A DNA stretch of 64,000 bases, from the NCBI RefSeq assembly GCF_009724685.1, contig NZ_WMEF01000012.1:1-64000 (forward strand), written 5' to 3'. The stretch is from Lysinibacillus cavernae. GTDB taxonomy: Bacteria; Bacillota; Bacilli; Bacillales_A; Planococcaceae. A program made the position numbers and the translations under genes. The stretch's first letter is position 1. Every line of letters begins with the position of its first letter. Under the pieces are notes generated by a model, which saw only the letters and a list, made by a program, of their open reading frames with translations, made no database searches and was not told where the DNA came from. Below are positions 28,249 through 36,471 of the stretch, in pieces.

Positions 28249-29048
28249 TCTTCATTCTCCTTCTCTTCTATAAAACGATCTATTACTTCTATAGGAAAAC
28301 CCTTTTGATAGAGCGCCTGTTTGATTTTCATTTTTAGCTCATAACCAGTATACTTCGCTACGTACTTTTTCCAAACCTTTTCGCCTTGAGCATCGAGTAG
28401 TTGCTGCCAGTTATCCTCATCTTGTCCAACCTCTATTTGACTAAGTACCTCTTCAACAATAGGAAATGCATACCCTTTCCTTAGCAGAAAATCTTGGATT
28501 TTGGCTTTTATTTGTGTTGGCGTTCTCTTGTTCTCTGATCGAACAATTTTATCAGCTAACTGCATCGCCAGTTTTAATTGTTCGTCAGAACTATATGTAG
28601 CAAGCACCTCATCCTGCAAGTTTTTATCAATGCCTTTTTTGATAAGGTCTTGTCTAATGGCTCTCGGCCCTTTTTTCATTGTCGCTTTTTTTGTATCTAG
28701 CAAAGCCTTTGAATAATTTTCATCATTTATAAAGCCATATGATTTTAACTTCTGTATTGCCTCTAATACTACGGCTTCTCCGAATTCTAATGCGAGAAGT
28801 TTTTTCTTAACCTCATGCTCACTCCGCATTTGATAAGACAGAAAGTTTAATCCCTTATTAAATGCCTTACGTATCTCATCTTCATAGGCAATCTCTTGAA
28901 TTTCGAATTCATCAAGCACCTTTCCCTTTGTCAAACCAAATTGTAGAAGAATGGCTTCATCAACTGGAAAAGCATATTCCTCATTTAAATAGATATTATA
29001 GCGTTCAGGATTGTTTTTTTGACGTGCAATTTTCGTAATCATACGCAT
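28245..29048 (-). CDS. recX: Recombination regulator RecX
   Basis: About 267 residues, the long Bacillus form, with three tandem three-helix repeats (RecX folds), e.g. ALNFLSYQMRSEHEVKKKL and LLRKGYAFPIVEEVL. RecX binds RecA filaments and tunes recombination and SOS. The ATG at 29048 is preferred to one 8 codons earlier because GAGGTG lies 6 nt before it. Coupled to yfhH downstream. Confidence 0.93.
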   Translation of the reverse strand: MRMITKIARQKNNPERYNIYLNEEYAFPVDEAILLQFGLTKGKVLDEFEIQEIAYEDEIRKAFNKGLNFLSYQMRSEHEVKKKLLALEFGEAVVLEAIQKLKSYGFINDENYSKALLDTKKATMKKGPRAIRQDLIKKGIDKNLQDEVLATYSSDEQLKLAMQLADKIVRSENKRTPTQIKAKIQDFLLRKGYAFPIVEEVLSQIEVGQDEDNWQQLLDAQGEKVWKKYVAKYTGYELKMKIKQALYQKGFPIEVIDRFIEEKENEE

Positions 29049-29130
29049 AGCAAACACCTCACTATTGTTCATTATAGCATTTCTCGTTTAAGTGAGCTGT
29101 GATCTGACGCGAGGACTTCGATTGCATTCC

Positions 29131-29193
29131 CGGGTATTTTACTTCGTTTCACGGGTATTCCTCTTCCTTCCGCGAGTATTTACTCTCATTCGG
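29131..29193. repeat. Three imperfect 21-bp tandem repeats
   Basis: Units at 29131-29151, 29152-29172 and 29173-29193 each begin CGGGTATT (third: CGAGTATT) followed by a pyrimidine-rich TTC/CTT half. They lie in the divergent recX/yfhF spacer. Confidence 0.7.
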
Positions 29194-29278
29194 GAAAGCA
29201 CTGTAGATGTTCGCTTTTGGATTAAGTGGTAAACTTATTAGTAAGAATATTTATTCGAGCCGAAAAGAGGTGCTTGTG

Positions 29279-30181
29279 ATGAAAATCGTTATTGCTGGTG
29301 GTACTGGCTTTGTTGGAAATGCGCTTATACAGCTTTTGCAAGACAATGGACATGACCTTTTTGTTTTAACACGTCATCAGTCAAGCTTTGAAAAAGGTGT
29401 TCACTATGTACAATGGTTACAGCAATCCGAAACACCTTTGCAAGTATTAGAAGGTGCTGATGCCTTTGTTAATTTAGCAGGTGTATCATTAAATAATGGA
29501 CGTTGGACAAAAAAACAAAAGAAGGCTATTTATTGGAGCCGAATGAATGCGACACTTGAAATAGTGCGTATAATGGAGAGGCTCACAAAAAAGCCTAAAG
29601 TACTTGTCAATGCTAGTGCAGTAGGTATTTACCCCACTTCTACACAAGTCATCTATGATGAGAATTTTGCTGATTACGCTACCGATTTTTTAGGTACTAC
29701 CGTTCATGATTGGGAACGACACGCGAAACGAGCAGAATCATTAGGGATTCGCGTAGCTCTTGCACGTTTTGGTGTCATATTAGGACGAAATAGCGGTGCA
29801 CTCCCACCTATGCTATTGCCTTACCAAATGCATGTAGGCGGAACTATTGGTTCTGGTGAACAATGGCTATCTTGGGTACATATTGAAGACGTAGCACGTG
29901 CTATTTATTTCGCTGTAATCAATGAAACGATTCACGGCCCATTTAATGTAACAGCGCCTAACGCTATGCGGATGAAAGAATTTGGACAAACCATTGCAGC
30001 GATCATGAAAAGACGTCATTGGCTACCTGTCCCAAGTTTTGCAATGCGTTTAGCTCTCGGTGAACAAAGTACGCTTGTCTTAACAGGACAACAGGTTTTG
30101 CCTACAGTTTTAGAACAACACCATTTTACATTTACATATCCATATTTAAAGCAAGCACTTGAAGACTTATTAAATGCTTAG
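29279..30181 (+). CDS. yfhF: YfhF-like NAD(P)-dependent epimerase (TIGR01777 / SulA-like SDR)
   Basis: A 300-residue extended SDR. Rossmann motif GGTGFVGNAL (about 7-16) binds NAD(P); the C-terminal DUF1731-like region ends the protein. Members are called sugar-nucleotide epimerases or cell-division-inhibitor-like, but the substrate is unknown. The ATG at 29279 with AGAGGTG 6 nt before it replaces a start 24 codons earlier that would reach into the tandem repeats. B. subtilis yfhF is likewise divergent from and next to recX. Confidence 0.87.
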   Translation: MKIVIAGGTGFVGNALIQLLQDNGHDLFVLTRHQSSFEKGVHYVQWLQQSETPLQVLEGADAFVNLAGVSLNNGRWTKKQKKAIYWSRMNATLEIVRIMERLTKKPKVLVNASAVGIYPTSTQVIYDENFADYATDFLGTTVHDWERHAKRAESLGIRVALARFGVILGRNSGALPPMLLPYQMHVGGTIGSGEQWLSWVHIEDVARAIYFAVINETIHGPFNVTAPNAMRMKEFGQTIAAIMKRRHWLPVPSFAMRLALGEQSTLVLTGQQVLPTVLEQHHFTFTYPYLKQALEDLLNA

Positions 30182-30191
30182 AAATTAGATT

Positions 30192-30221
30192 GGATAATTT
30201 ATAGCTTTTTTACGCATCCTA
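30192..30221 (+). promoter_or_regulatory. Sigma-G-like promoter of pdaA, -10 inside a terminator arm
   Basis: GGATA (30192-30196), exactly 18 bp, CATCCTA (30215-30221); the -10 fits sigma-G consensus CATNNTA fully. It overlaps the left arm of the hairpin at 30212-30242, so a transcript starting about 7 nt later would lack that arm. pdaA is sigma-G dependent in B. subtilis. Confidence 0.55.
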
Positions 30222-30247
30222 AATGAAAAAGAAAGGATGCGTTTTTT
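30212..30247 (+). terminator. Terminator of yfhF that also covers the pdaA ribosome site
   Basis: Stem ACGCATCC/GGATGCGT (30212-30219 with 30235-30242) followed by six Ts that run directly into the pdaA ATG at 30248. The pdaA Shine-Dalgarno (AAAGG, 30232-30236) begins in the loop and enters the right arm. Confidence 0.75.
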
Positions 30248-31072
30248 ATGTGGAAACAACATATTGTAGGTGCGGTAATTGCTACTTTTATTATTGCTGC
30301 AGGAATTAGCTTTAATCCTTATTTTGCTGCTGGTTCTGATGAACATCATTGGGGCTTTAAACGCGCTAAAAATGGTGAACAGGCAGAGGCAGGGGCACAG
30401 CTTGATCAGTTACTCGATCAATATGGTGCTATTTATAAAGGAAAGCCAGATAAAAAAATTGCCTATTTAACATTTGATAATGGCTACGAAAACGGCTTTA
30501 CCGAAAGTATTTTGGATACATTGAAGAAAGAAAATGTACCTGCAACTTTCTTTTTAACAGGACATTATTTAGACAGCGCCAGTGGTTTAGTGAAACGTAT
30601 GGTGAAGGACGGCCATACTATCGGGAATCACTCATACGGTCATCCGAATATGGCACGACTCTCTCCAGATGGAATGCGTACAGAATGGCGAAAGTTTGAT
30701 GGGAAGTTACGTGAATTGACAGGCATCGATCGCACGACATATGCTCGTCCACCAGAAGGAACTTTCAATGCCAAACTTTTAGAAGTGGGAAATGCTGAAG
30801 GCTATCGTCACATTTTCTGGTCTGTCGCATTCAAGGATTGGATGAAGGATGAGCGTCGAGGTGCGGATTATGCTTATAATGCACTGATGGAACAATTACA
30901 TCCTGGTGCCGTTATTTTAATGCACACTGTAGCACAGGATAATGCTGAGGCTTTACCAATGTTTATTGCGGAAGCCAAAAAGCAAGGCTATACATTCTTA
31001 TCGCTTGACGATTTAGTATTAGAATATGAAGATTTCCCTGTCGCTTTGCAATCGTCTGCTCCTTCGTTATAA
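30248..31072 (+). CDS. pdaA: Delta-lactam-biosynthetic de-N-acetylase PdaA
   Basis: A 274-residue exported polysaccharide deacetylase that removes the acetyl group from MurNAc during muramic-delta-lactam formation in spore cortex. N-terminal hydrophobic anchor/signal (residues 8-28). NodB motifs: TFDNGYENG with D77, NHSYGH with H128 and H132, RPPEG near 167, and the late LMHTVAQDNAEAL. TFDNGYENG in place of the usual TFDDG is diagnostic of PdaA. It lies between yfhF and rlmCD and carries an unusual promoter/terminator overlap. Confidence 0.93.
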   Translation: MWKQHIVGAVIATFIIAAGISFNPYFAAGSDEHHWGFKRAKNGEQAEAGAQLDQLLDQYGAIYKGKPDKKIAYLTFDNGYENGFTESILDTLKKENVPATFFLTGHYLDSASGLVKRMVKDGHTIGNHSYGHPNMARLSPDGMRTEWRKFDGKLRELTGIDRTTYARPPEGTFNAKLLEVGNAEGYRHIFWSVAFKDWMKDERRGADYAYNALMEQLHPGAVILMHTVAQDNAEALPMFIAEAKKQGYTFLSLDDLVLEYEDFPVALQSSAPSL

Positions 31073-31100
31073 TGGGGAGATGATATTATAGAGCAGGGAC

Positions 31101-32489
31101 GTGGAACGTTTGACGCAGCAAACAACAATGACCGTGGGACAAAAATTCCCACTAACAATAAAAAGGCTTGGTATTAATGGTGAAGGTGTAGGGTTTTATA
31201 AACGTAATGTGGTATTTGTAAAAGGAGCCATTCCTGGAGAAGAAATTACGGCTCAGGTGACGAAAACGCAGCATAATTTTGCTGAAGCAGAAATTTTAGA
31301 CATTCGTAAAGCTTCAAAGCATCGTCAGGAAGCACCCTGCCCTGTTTACAATGAATGTGGTGGCTGTCAGCTTCAACATATGACGTATGACAAACAGCTA
31401 ATAGAAAAGCGTGATATTGTCATTCAAGCATTAGAGCGTTATACAAAACCTATAGCTGAAACGATTGAAGTGCGTAAAACACTTGGTATGGATGACCCTT
31501 GGCATTATCGTAATAAAAGTCAATTCCAAGTGCGTAAAGAGGGCAAGCGAGTATATGCAGGCCTATTTACTGAAGGTAGCAATAAGTTACTAAATATTAA
31601 TGATTGCCTTGTGCAGCACCCAGTCACATCTAAAATTACCGTAGCAACACGTAAAATTTTACAAAAATTAAACATCACCATTTACGATGGTCGTACGCTA
31701 GATGGTCTAGTGCGTACCATTGTTGTACGTACAGGAATTCGTACTGGTGAGACACAGGTCGTTCTTATTACGACTAGAAAAGAAATTCCCCATTTAGCTG
31801 AGCTTATTGCACGAATTAAAAAAATAGATCCGAGTATCGTATCCATTGCACAAAATATTAATCGGGAAAAAACATCATTAATCTTTGGTGATGAAACCCT
31901 TGTTCTTGATGGCAAGGAAACGATTCACGAAGAGCTTGGGGAATTGGCCTTTGATTTATCGGCGCGTGCCTTCTTCCAGCTTAATCCAATACAAACTGTT
32001 CATCTCTATGATGAAATTAAAAAAGCTGCTGCTTTAACGGGGAAAGAAACTGTAGTAGATGCGTATTGTGGTGTAGGAACAATTGGACTTTGGCTAGCAG
32101 ATAAAGCAAAAGAAGTTCGTGGGATGGATGTCATTCCTGAAAGTATTCAAGATGCGCGTAAAAATGCGCGCAACCATGGCTTCAAGCATACTAAATATGC
32201 AGTTGGTACAGCAGAAAGTGTCCTAGCAAAATGGCGAAAAGAAGGATTTACACCAGATGTTATTACAGTAGATCCACCACGTACAGGGCTAGCACCTGAA
32301 TTTATTCGAACAGTGCTTAAACTTAAACCTAAACGTATTGTTTATACGTCTTGTAATCCATCCACTTTGGCAAAGGACTTACAGCAACTATCAAAACTGT
32401 ACAGTATTGAGTACATTCAGCCGGTGGATATGTTTGCACAGACAGCACAGGTAGAATGTGTGGCTAAGCTTGTGTTGAAAAATAACTGA
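31101..32489 (+). CDS. rlmCD: 23S rRNA (uracil-C5)-methyltransferase RlmCD
   Basis: About 460 residues: N-terminal TRAM RNA-binding domain (13-70), Fe-S cysteines C80, C86, C89 and C169, SAM site [10 protein letters not shown] (320-329) and catalytic C418 in TSCNP, the TrmA/RumA layout. In B. subtilis the orthologue (yfjO) methylates U747 and U1939. The start is uncertain: GTG at 31101 keeps the whole N-terminus but has only a weak GCAGGGA nearby; an ATG at codon 10 has no ribosome site. It follows pdaA by 28 bp. Confidence 0.92.
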   Translation: MERLTQQTTMTVGQKFPLTIKRLGINGEGVGFYKRNVVFVKGAIPGEEITAQVTKTQHNFAEAEILDIRKASKHRQEAPCPVYNECGGCQLQHMTYDKQLIEKRDIVIQALERYTKPIAETIEVRKTLGMDDPWHYRNKSQFQVRKEGKRVYAGLFTEGSNKLLNINDCLVQHPVTSKITVATRKILQKLNITIYDGRTLDGLVRTIVVRTGIRTGETQVVLITTRKEIPHLAELIARIKKIDPSIVSIAQNINREKTSLIFGDETLVLDGKETIHEELGELAFDLSARAFFQLNPIQTVHLYDEIKKAAALTGKETVVDAYCGVGTIGLWLADKAKEVRGMDVIPESIQDARKNARNHGFKHTKYAVGTAESVLAKWRKEGFTPDVITVDPPRTGLAPEFIRTVLKLKPKRIVYTSCNPSTLAKDLQQLSKLYSIEYIQPVDMFAQTAQVECVAKLVLKNN

Positions 32490-32498
32490 TATTAAAAA

Positions 32499-32529
32499 GG
32501 GCGTCTCAAAATAACTTGAGACGTCCTTT
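32499..32529 (+). terminator. Terminator of rlmCD
   Basis: Stem GGGCGTCTCAA/TTGAGACGTCC (32499-32509 with 32516-32526, one G-T pair), then a short T tract. Confidence 0.75.
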
Positions 32530-32619
32530 ACTTGTTATGCACAGCACAGGCTGCCTGGTGGATGATGGACGGTCCAGAAAAGTCGATACCTTAACCAATA
32601 CCCCAGGATTTAAAAGATT

Positions 32620-32703
32620 TTTAAATTGTAAACTTTTAACTTTTATGAAAAGAACTTTGACACGTAAGCTTTGAACTTTCATCTTTAACCTTTGAGCTTT
32701 CAT
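32620..32703. repeat. Low-complexity imperfect repeats of AACTTT type
   Basis: On the plus strand AACTTTTAACTTTTAT, AACTTTGACACG, AACTTTCATCTTTAACC and similar strings recur every 15-18 bp. The rest of the 32490-32822 gap holds the rlmCD terminator and a hairpin with GGCATGT/ACATGCC arms near 32737-32772. No credible gene. Confidence 0.45.
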
Positions 32704-32822
32704 ACCAGTTTAGTTGAAAGTTCTCCTTTGTTTAAGGCATGTTTCACGTTTAAACTCGCACACATGCCTTTAAGCGCGAGCGACTTTTCGTTTTCCATTT
32801 TCGCTAGGCCATGCATATTTCA

Positions 32823-33458
32823 CTAAGCTCGCACTTCAATAAATGTTGTGGCATTTGACTCCGATAGGACAGCATCAACCTCTGATTCAAATTCTTCAAT
32901 ACGATTTCTCAATGTCTCTATTTGCTGTTTGACATTCAGTGGATTTATGATTTCATACTCATTTCTTTTCATAAATGTTTCAGTATGTAATTTGACTTCT
33001 TCTGGGGATTGTTTATCTTTATTACCTAATATGTTAATTAAATAAGTTTCCAGTTTAGCAGGTAATGCATCATTTTCTTTGGCGACAGTATTTATTGCTG
33101 AACGGTATTGATGTTGCATGATTTCTAGCAGGTTCTTTTCATATTGAATAGATTGTTTCCGTTCGATCGCCTCGGCTACAGTCATTTCTTCCTTGCCAAC
33201 CTTCACCAATGTGCTTGCGTTCGACTGCACAATTAGAGCTTTTATTTTATTTCGATAGCTAATTAAGCCTACCACTTTATCATAAGAGGATTGCATGTGC
33301 TTCTCATATTCATGAATATCTACACCATTTATTTTACTATTACTTTTTCGATTAGCTAATACCGAGCTAACTTCATTTGTTGCAGCTTCAATACGTAGAT
33401 TTAACATTTTTAATTCTGTTAATGCGCGGTGAATAGATAGTTTTTTCATTTCGGTCAT
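32823..33458 (-). CDS. Coiled-coil protein with a repeated SNAxT motif (DIP1984-like?)
   Basis: A 211-residue, helical, charged cytoplasmic protein. A long N-terminal coiled coil (about 1-85) is followed by QSNASTLVKVGKEEMTVAEA, a helical middle, a second coiled coil (about 175-200) and the ending LSESNATTFIEV. The two SNA(S/T)T...V strings suggest an internal duplication. The pattern recalls small DIP1984/phage-associated coiled-coil proteins, but I do not recognise it with certainty. GGAGG lies 7 nt before the ATG. It stands alone. Confidence 0.6.
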   Translation of the reverse strand: MTEMKKLSIHRALTELKMLNLRIEAATNEVSSVLANRKSNSKINGVDIHEYEKHMQSSYDKVVGLISYRNKIKALIVQSNASTLVKVGKEEMTVAEAIERKQSIQYEKNLLEIMQHQYRSAINTVAKENDALPAKLETYLINILGNKDKQSPEEVKLHTETFMKRNEYEIINPLNVKQQIETLRNRIEEFESEVDAVLSESNATTFIEVRA

Positions 33459-33543
33459 GATAAAACCTCCTTCTTAAACAAGTGTTCTTTCATTATAATA
33501 TAGACAGATTGACAAAGTCCAAAATTTACCTTTTAATTTTTAT

Positions 33544-33572
33544 TTGATTTCATAAGAACTTGCCTGTATAAT
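33544..33572 (+). promoter_or_regulatory. Strong sigma-A promoter of a short transcript
   Basis: TTGATT (33544-33549), 17 bp, perfect TATAAT (33567-33572), with no coding frame behind it but a terminator 85 bp downstream. Confidence 0.65.
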
Positions 33573-33578
33573 ATTTTT

Positions 33579-33665
33579 CTAGGTGCCAAACCTATGTAAC
33601 TTGGACGGAACATCCTTGTTACGCAAAAAACGCCATAACAGCACGGATTTGCTGGGCGTTTTTTG
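33579..33665 (+). ncRNA. Candidate small RNA of about 87 nt with three hairpins
   Basis: Between the promoter at 33544 and a terminator lie hairpin 1 (TAGGT/ACCTA, 33580-33594), hairpin 2 (GTAAC/GTTAC, 33596-33600 with 33618-33622, inner GGA/TCC) and a 10-bp terminator stem AAAAAACGCC/GGCGTTTTTT (33625-33634 with 33655-33664) with an extra CAGCA/TGCTG stem on top. No start codon with a ribosome site occurs. I do not recognise a known RNA family. The terminator is symmetric and may also serve the MFS gene on the other strand. Confidence 0.5.
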
Positions 33666-33670
33666 TTTTT

Positions 33671-33694
33671 GAGCGGGATGATGAGCCCCGCTCT
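33671..33694. terminator. Hairpin after the MFS gene
   Basis: Stem GAGCGGG/CCCGCTC (33671-33677 with 33687-33693) a few bases past the MFS stop codon. Minus-strand flank is A-rich, so the main stop for the MFS transcript is probably the next hairpin at 33625-33664. Confidence 0.5.
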
Positions 33695-33696
33695 TT

Positions 33697-34881
33697 TTAT
33701 TTTGCCATTGAAATTTGTCTGTTCTTTTGACGTCCAAATATGAGTAAAACCAATGCAACAGCTAGCAACAGCATTGCCACAAGTAAAAGGAAGCTATAAT
33801 TTTTTACATATTCTAAGTAAACTCCACCTAAAAATGGTCCCGTTAAGCTACCAATGCTTAGCGCAATTCCGCAAAGTAAATTCCCTGTAGGAAGTAGCTC
33901 CTTTGGTGTTAAATCAGCCATAAATGTAATCCCTAATGAAAACATGGAGCCAACTAATGTACCCGTTAAGAAAAATGCTACAGCTACAGCTAGTTGTGAA
34001 TGCTCTAAAAAACTAGCAATTGCGAAAATAATAGCGCCACCGAAAGACCCTACCATTAAAATATTCCTTCTTCCCACTCTATCTCCAAGTGCACCAAGTG
34101 GCACTTGCGTTAAAATACCACCAAATGTAAAGACAGATAAAATAATAGGGATCATGCCTACTTCAAAGCCTTTACGTAATGCATACACAGGAAATAAGGC
34201 ATTTAGTGAGGATTCAAGAAACCCATAAACGAAAGGGCCTAAAAATGCAATCCATCCAAATAAAATAGCCATTTTATAACGTTGCCACCCTCTGGCATTT
34301 AAGTCGCCCGTTAATCGCTCTGGTTTTTCATTTCGTAAGAAAAATACAAAGGACCATGCAAATAGGCACATAATGGATGATACGATAAACGGTAAAGCCT
34401 CAGCAATTTCAATCAGCTGTACCATAAGGGGTCCAACGGCAAAGCCTATGCTAAATGATAAGCCATAGATGGCCATCCCTTTTCCCAAGCTTTTATGATC
34501 AGCTGTACTGGTAATCCATGTTTGCGTCGCATAATGCAAGGCATGGTCACCTACACCAATCAGTAAACGAAGCACAAACCAAAAGGTCACACTTTTCCAT
34601 AATGGAAATGCAAGCAAAGACGCAAAAACAAGTGCTCCACCAATTAAAATAATCGGTTTATAGCCCCACTTCCGTAAGGGCTGTTCGATAAAGGGTGAAA
34701 TAAGTAATGTACCTATGTATAAGCCTGTCGCGTTCAAGCCATTCAATGCTGAGGATACACCATCACGCTCGAAAATTATAGAAATAAGCGGTAATAGCAT
34801 ACCTTGCGAAAAGCCTGATATGGATACAATTATTACTAAAATGGTAAATCTTTTTTTGCTGTAATCTGAGAAGTACGTCAT
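33697..34881 (-). CDS. MFS efflux transporter
   Basis: A 394-residue, 12-span major-facilitator protein. The motif-A-like loop between spans 8 and 9 is GALGDRVGRRN; the first-half loop ISPFIEQPLRKWGYKP is degenerate. It resembles B. subtilis YttB/YfkF-type drug exporters. GGAGG lies 5 nt before the ATG at 34881; a frame extending 22 codons upstream is part of the attenuator hairpin, not protein. The leader hairpin suggests expression induced by a translation- or transcription-affecting compound (inference). Confidence 0.85.
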   Translation of the reverse strand: MTYFSDYSKKRFTILVIIVSISGFSQGMLLPLISIIFERDGVSSALNGLNATGLYIGTLLISPFIEQPLRKWGYKPIILIGGALVFASLLAFPLWKSVTFWFVLRLLIGVGDHALHYATQTWITSTADHKSLGKGMAIYGLSFSIGFAVGPLMVQLIEIAEALPFIVSSIMCLFAWSFVFFLRNEKPERLTGDLNARGWQRYKMAILFGWIAFLGPFVYGFLESSLNALFPVYALRKGFEVGMIPIILSVFTFGGILTQVPLGALGDRVGRRNILMVGSFGGAIIFAIASFLEHSQLAVAVAFFLTGTLVGSMFSLGITFMADLTPKELLPTGNLLCGIALSIGSLTGPFLGGVYLEYVKNYSFLLLVAMLLLAVALVLLIFGRQKNRQISMAK

Positions 34882-34925
34882 CTTTTCCTCCAATATCAAG
34901 TCATTCTTCCAAAGAACAGCATACC

Positions 34926-34967
34926 AAAAAGCCTTAGCGCTCACCACATGTGATTTTACGCTAAGGC
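34926..34967 (-). promoter_or_regulatory. Attenuator-like terminator in the MFS leader
   Basis: On the minus strand stem GCCTTAGCG/CGCTAAGGC (34959-34967 with 34931-34939) is followed by TTTTT and lies 45 bp before the MFS start. Upstream leader (34968-35100) is rich in short frames with AAAGGAG and AAAGGAGG sites. This is the only named content of the 34882-35251 gap. Confidence 0.55.
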
Positions 34968-35251
34968 CTAACTAATACTTATATTCATTTAATTGTATAA
35001 ACACGAATTTCGGCTTTTGATTATTACCGAGTACTTGTTTAAACTCCCTCCTTTTCGAGTTAGAGTAGTGAATGACTTTTTCAATCAGCTCCTTTACTTT
35101 ATCTTAAAACAACTTTAACACACATCGTAAATATTGTAAATATTCTGTCTATTTATTTTTAAAATTAATCTCTTAGACCTAGTTGTTTGCCTAAAGATTG
35201 AAATTTAAGCCCAAATCGGCTACTATGGAAGGGATGAAATGAGGTGTCCGA

Positions 35252-35437
35252 ATGTCAAAGCCAATCACTGATAAAAAGCAGCAAGTAACCTATTTAAAAG
35301 AGCGTCTTGAAATATTTTTAGAAGTATTAGATGCCCTTGATCCTGAAACAGCTGAATTAGAAGATATTGATCGCTTAATTCAAATGATGGATGATTTAGA
35401 AGACAAAATGGAGCAATTTAATGCTCGTGAACAATAA
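35252..35437 (+). CDS. Small acidic SE1561-family protein
   Basis: A 61-residue, acidic, helical protein with a leucine-rich pattern (YLKERLEIFLEVLDALD...LIQMMDDLEDKMEQF, in parts), fitting the uncharacterised SE1561 family of Staphylococcus and Bacillaceae. GAGGTG lies 6 nt before the ATG and a strong terminator follows, so it is a genuine single gene. Function unknown. Confidence 0.75.
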   Translation: MSKPITDKKQQVTYLKERLEIFLEVLDALDPETAELEDIDRLIQMMDDLEDKMEQFNAREQ

Positions 35438-35448
35438 TGAATAGAAAT

Positions 35449-35482
35449 CAAGCGAGCACATTAAATGCTCGCTTGTTTTTTT
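35449..35482 (+). terminator. Terminator of the SE1561-family gene
   Basis: Stem CAAGCGAGCA/TGCTCGCTTG (35449-35458 with 35466-35475) then seven Ts, overlapping the stop codon of the convergent gene. Confidence 0.85.
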
Positions 35483-36281
35483 AATGACAGTCCCAGTTAT
35501 ATAGTACTTTGCTAAAATCTTTATTTAGTAGTTCTTCCTCCGTAATGAAGAAGTTACCAACGCCACAATCGCCCCAAAGTATATCATCCCCTACACTATC
35601 AATCTGTAACAGCATGATTGTAGAGTCAGTATAATCACCGTATGCTCGTGGATCTTCCTGTGTAAAGAACGGATAGCCACCTATTTTCAGACCATCACTA
35701 GCCAAAGCATCATAGAAGGCATCCTCTAATGTTTCATCATCCTCTAAGGATGTCAAGATGCTCCCGTACATGTCATTACTTCTAAAATCATTAATCGATA
35801 ATGGTTCATAATTTGTTTTAAAGGATAATGCCATTTCCCGCTCTACTGGAAAAAACATTTCCTCATCCTCTATTTTTACAAATGAAAAATCTTGCACAAG
35901 CTGTGATTCATCATGCACGATTGTTTCATGGAATAGAACACGAAAACCTTCTTGATTTTGTCCATTATCAAAATCCATTCCTAATACATCATCATAACCA
36001 TCAATATAAAACTGCAATATCCCCTCTTCAGGGAAATTTGGTAGATGCTTCGGTACCTCTGCAAAATTAATTTGAGCTAGAAGCTTTAATGGATGTCCAT
36101 CATTGTTTTTTGGATACTCCATTGACAGTGGAAAATAAGGGTCTCCTGCAAACTTACTTTGAAACAAAGTTGTTTTACTTACTTCCGTATCAATCAATAC
36201 AACAGGCTTCATTGTTTCTTCTATTAACGGTTTGTATTGTTCAAATGCTTCCGGTAATTCAAGTGAATTATTAACAGACAT
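35481..36281 (-). CDS. YwqG-like DUF1963 protein
   Basis: A 266-residue acidic cytoplasmic protein of the DUF1963 family: QSKFAGDPYFPLSMEYP, LKLLAQINFAEVP, ILQFYIDGYDD and MLLQIDSVGDDILWGDCGVGNFFI (in parts) match YwqG of B. subtilis. Function unknown; the family often appears as an immunity-like or stress protein. Single gene between convergent neighbours. Confidence 0.82.
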   Translation of the reverse strand: MSVNNSLELPEAFEQYKPLIEETMKPVVLIDTEVSKTTLFQSKFAGDPYFPLSMEYPKNNDGHPLKLLAQINFAEVPKHLPNFPEEGILQFYIDGYDDVLGMDFDNGQNQEGFRVLFHETIVHDESQLVQDFSFVKIEDEEMFFPVEREMALSFKTNYEPLSINDFRSNDMYGSILTSLEDDETLEDAFYDALASDGLKIGGYPFFTQEDPRAYGDYTDSTIMLLQIDSVGDDILWGDCGVGNFFITEEELLNKDFSKVLYNWDCH

Positions 36282-36471
36282 ACAAATTCCTCCTAATTGT
36301 GGGTTTAACCTTATTTTAGAACAAACGTTCTAATAAATCAACTCCCTATCAAAATTATATTAAAATATGCTTTAATTTAGTGCTCTCAGATAAGGACTCT
36401 TTTTTTCATTAGTTGAAAAGAGTATAATGTAACGTGGAAATAATCAATTTTTTCTATGGGGGGCAATACCA

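Noticed and set aside
32506..32703. 65-codon minus-strand frame rich in K, L and V
   Set aside because: It is built from AACTTT-type low-complexity repeats and overlaps the rlmCD terminator.
34882..34947. 22-codon N-terminal extension of the MFS protein
   Set aside because: It is encoded by the attenuator hairpin and has no ribosome site; GGAGG sits before the ATG at 34881.
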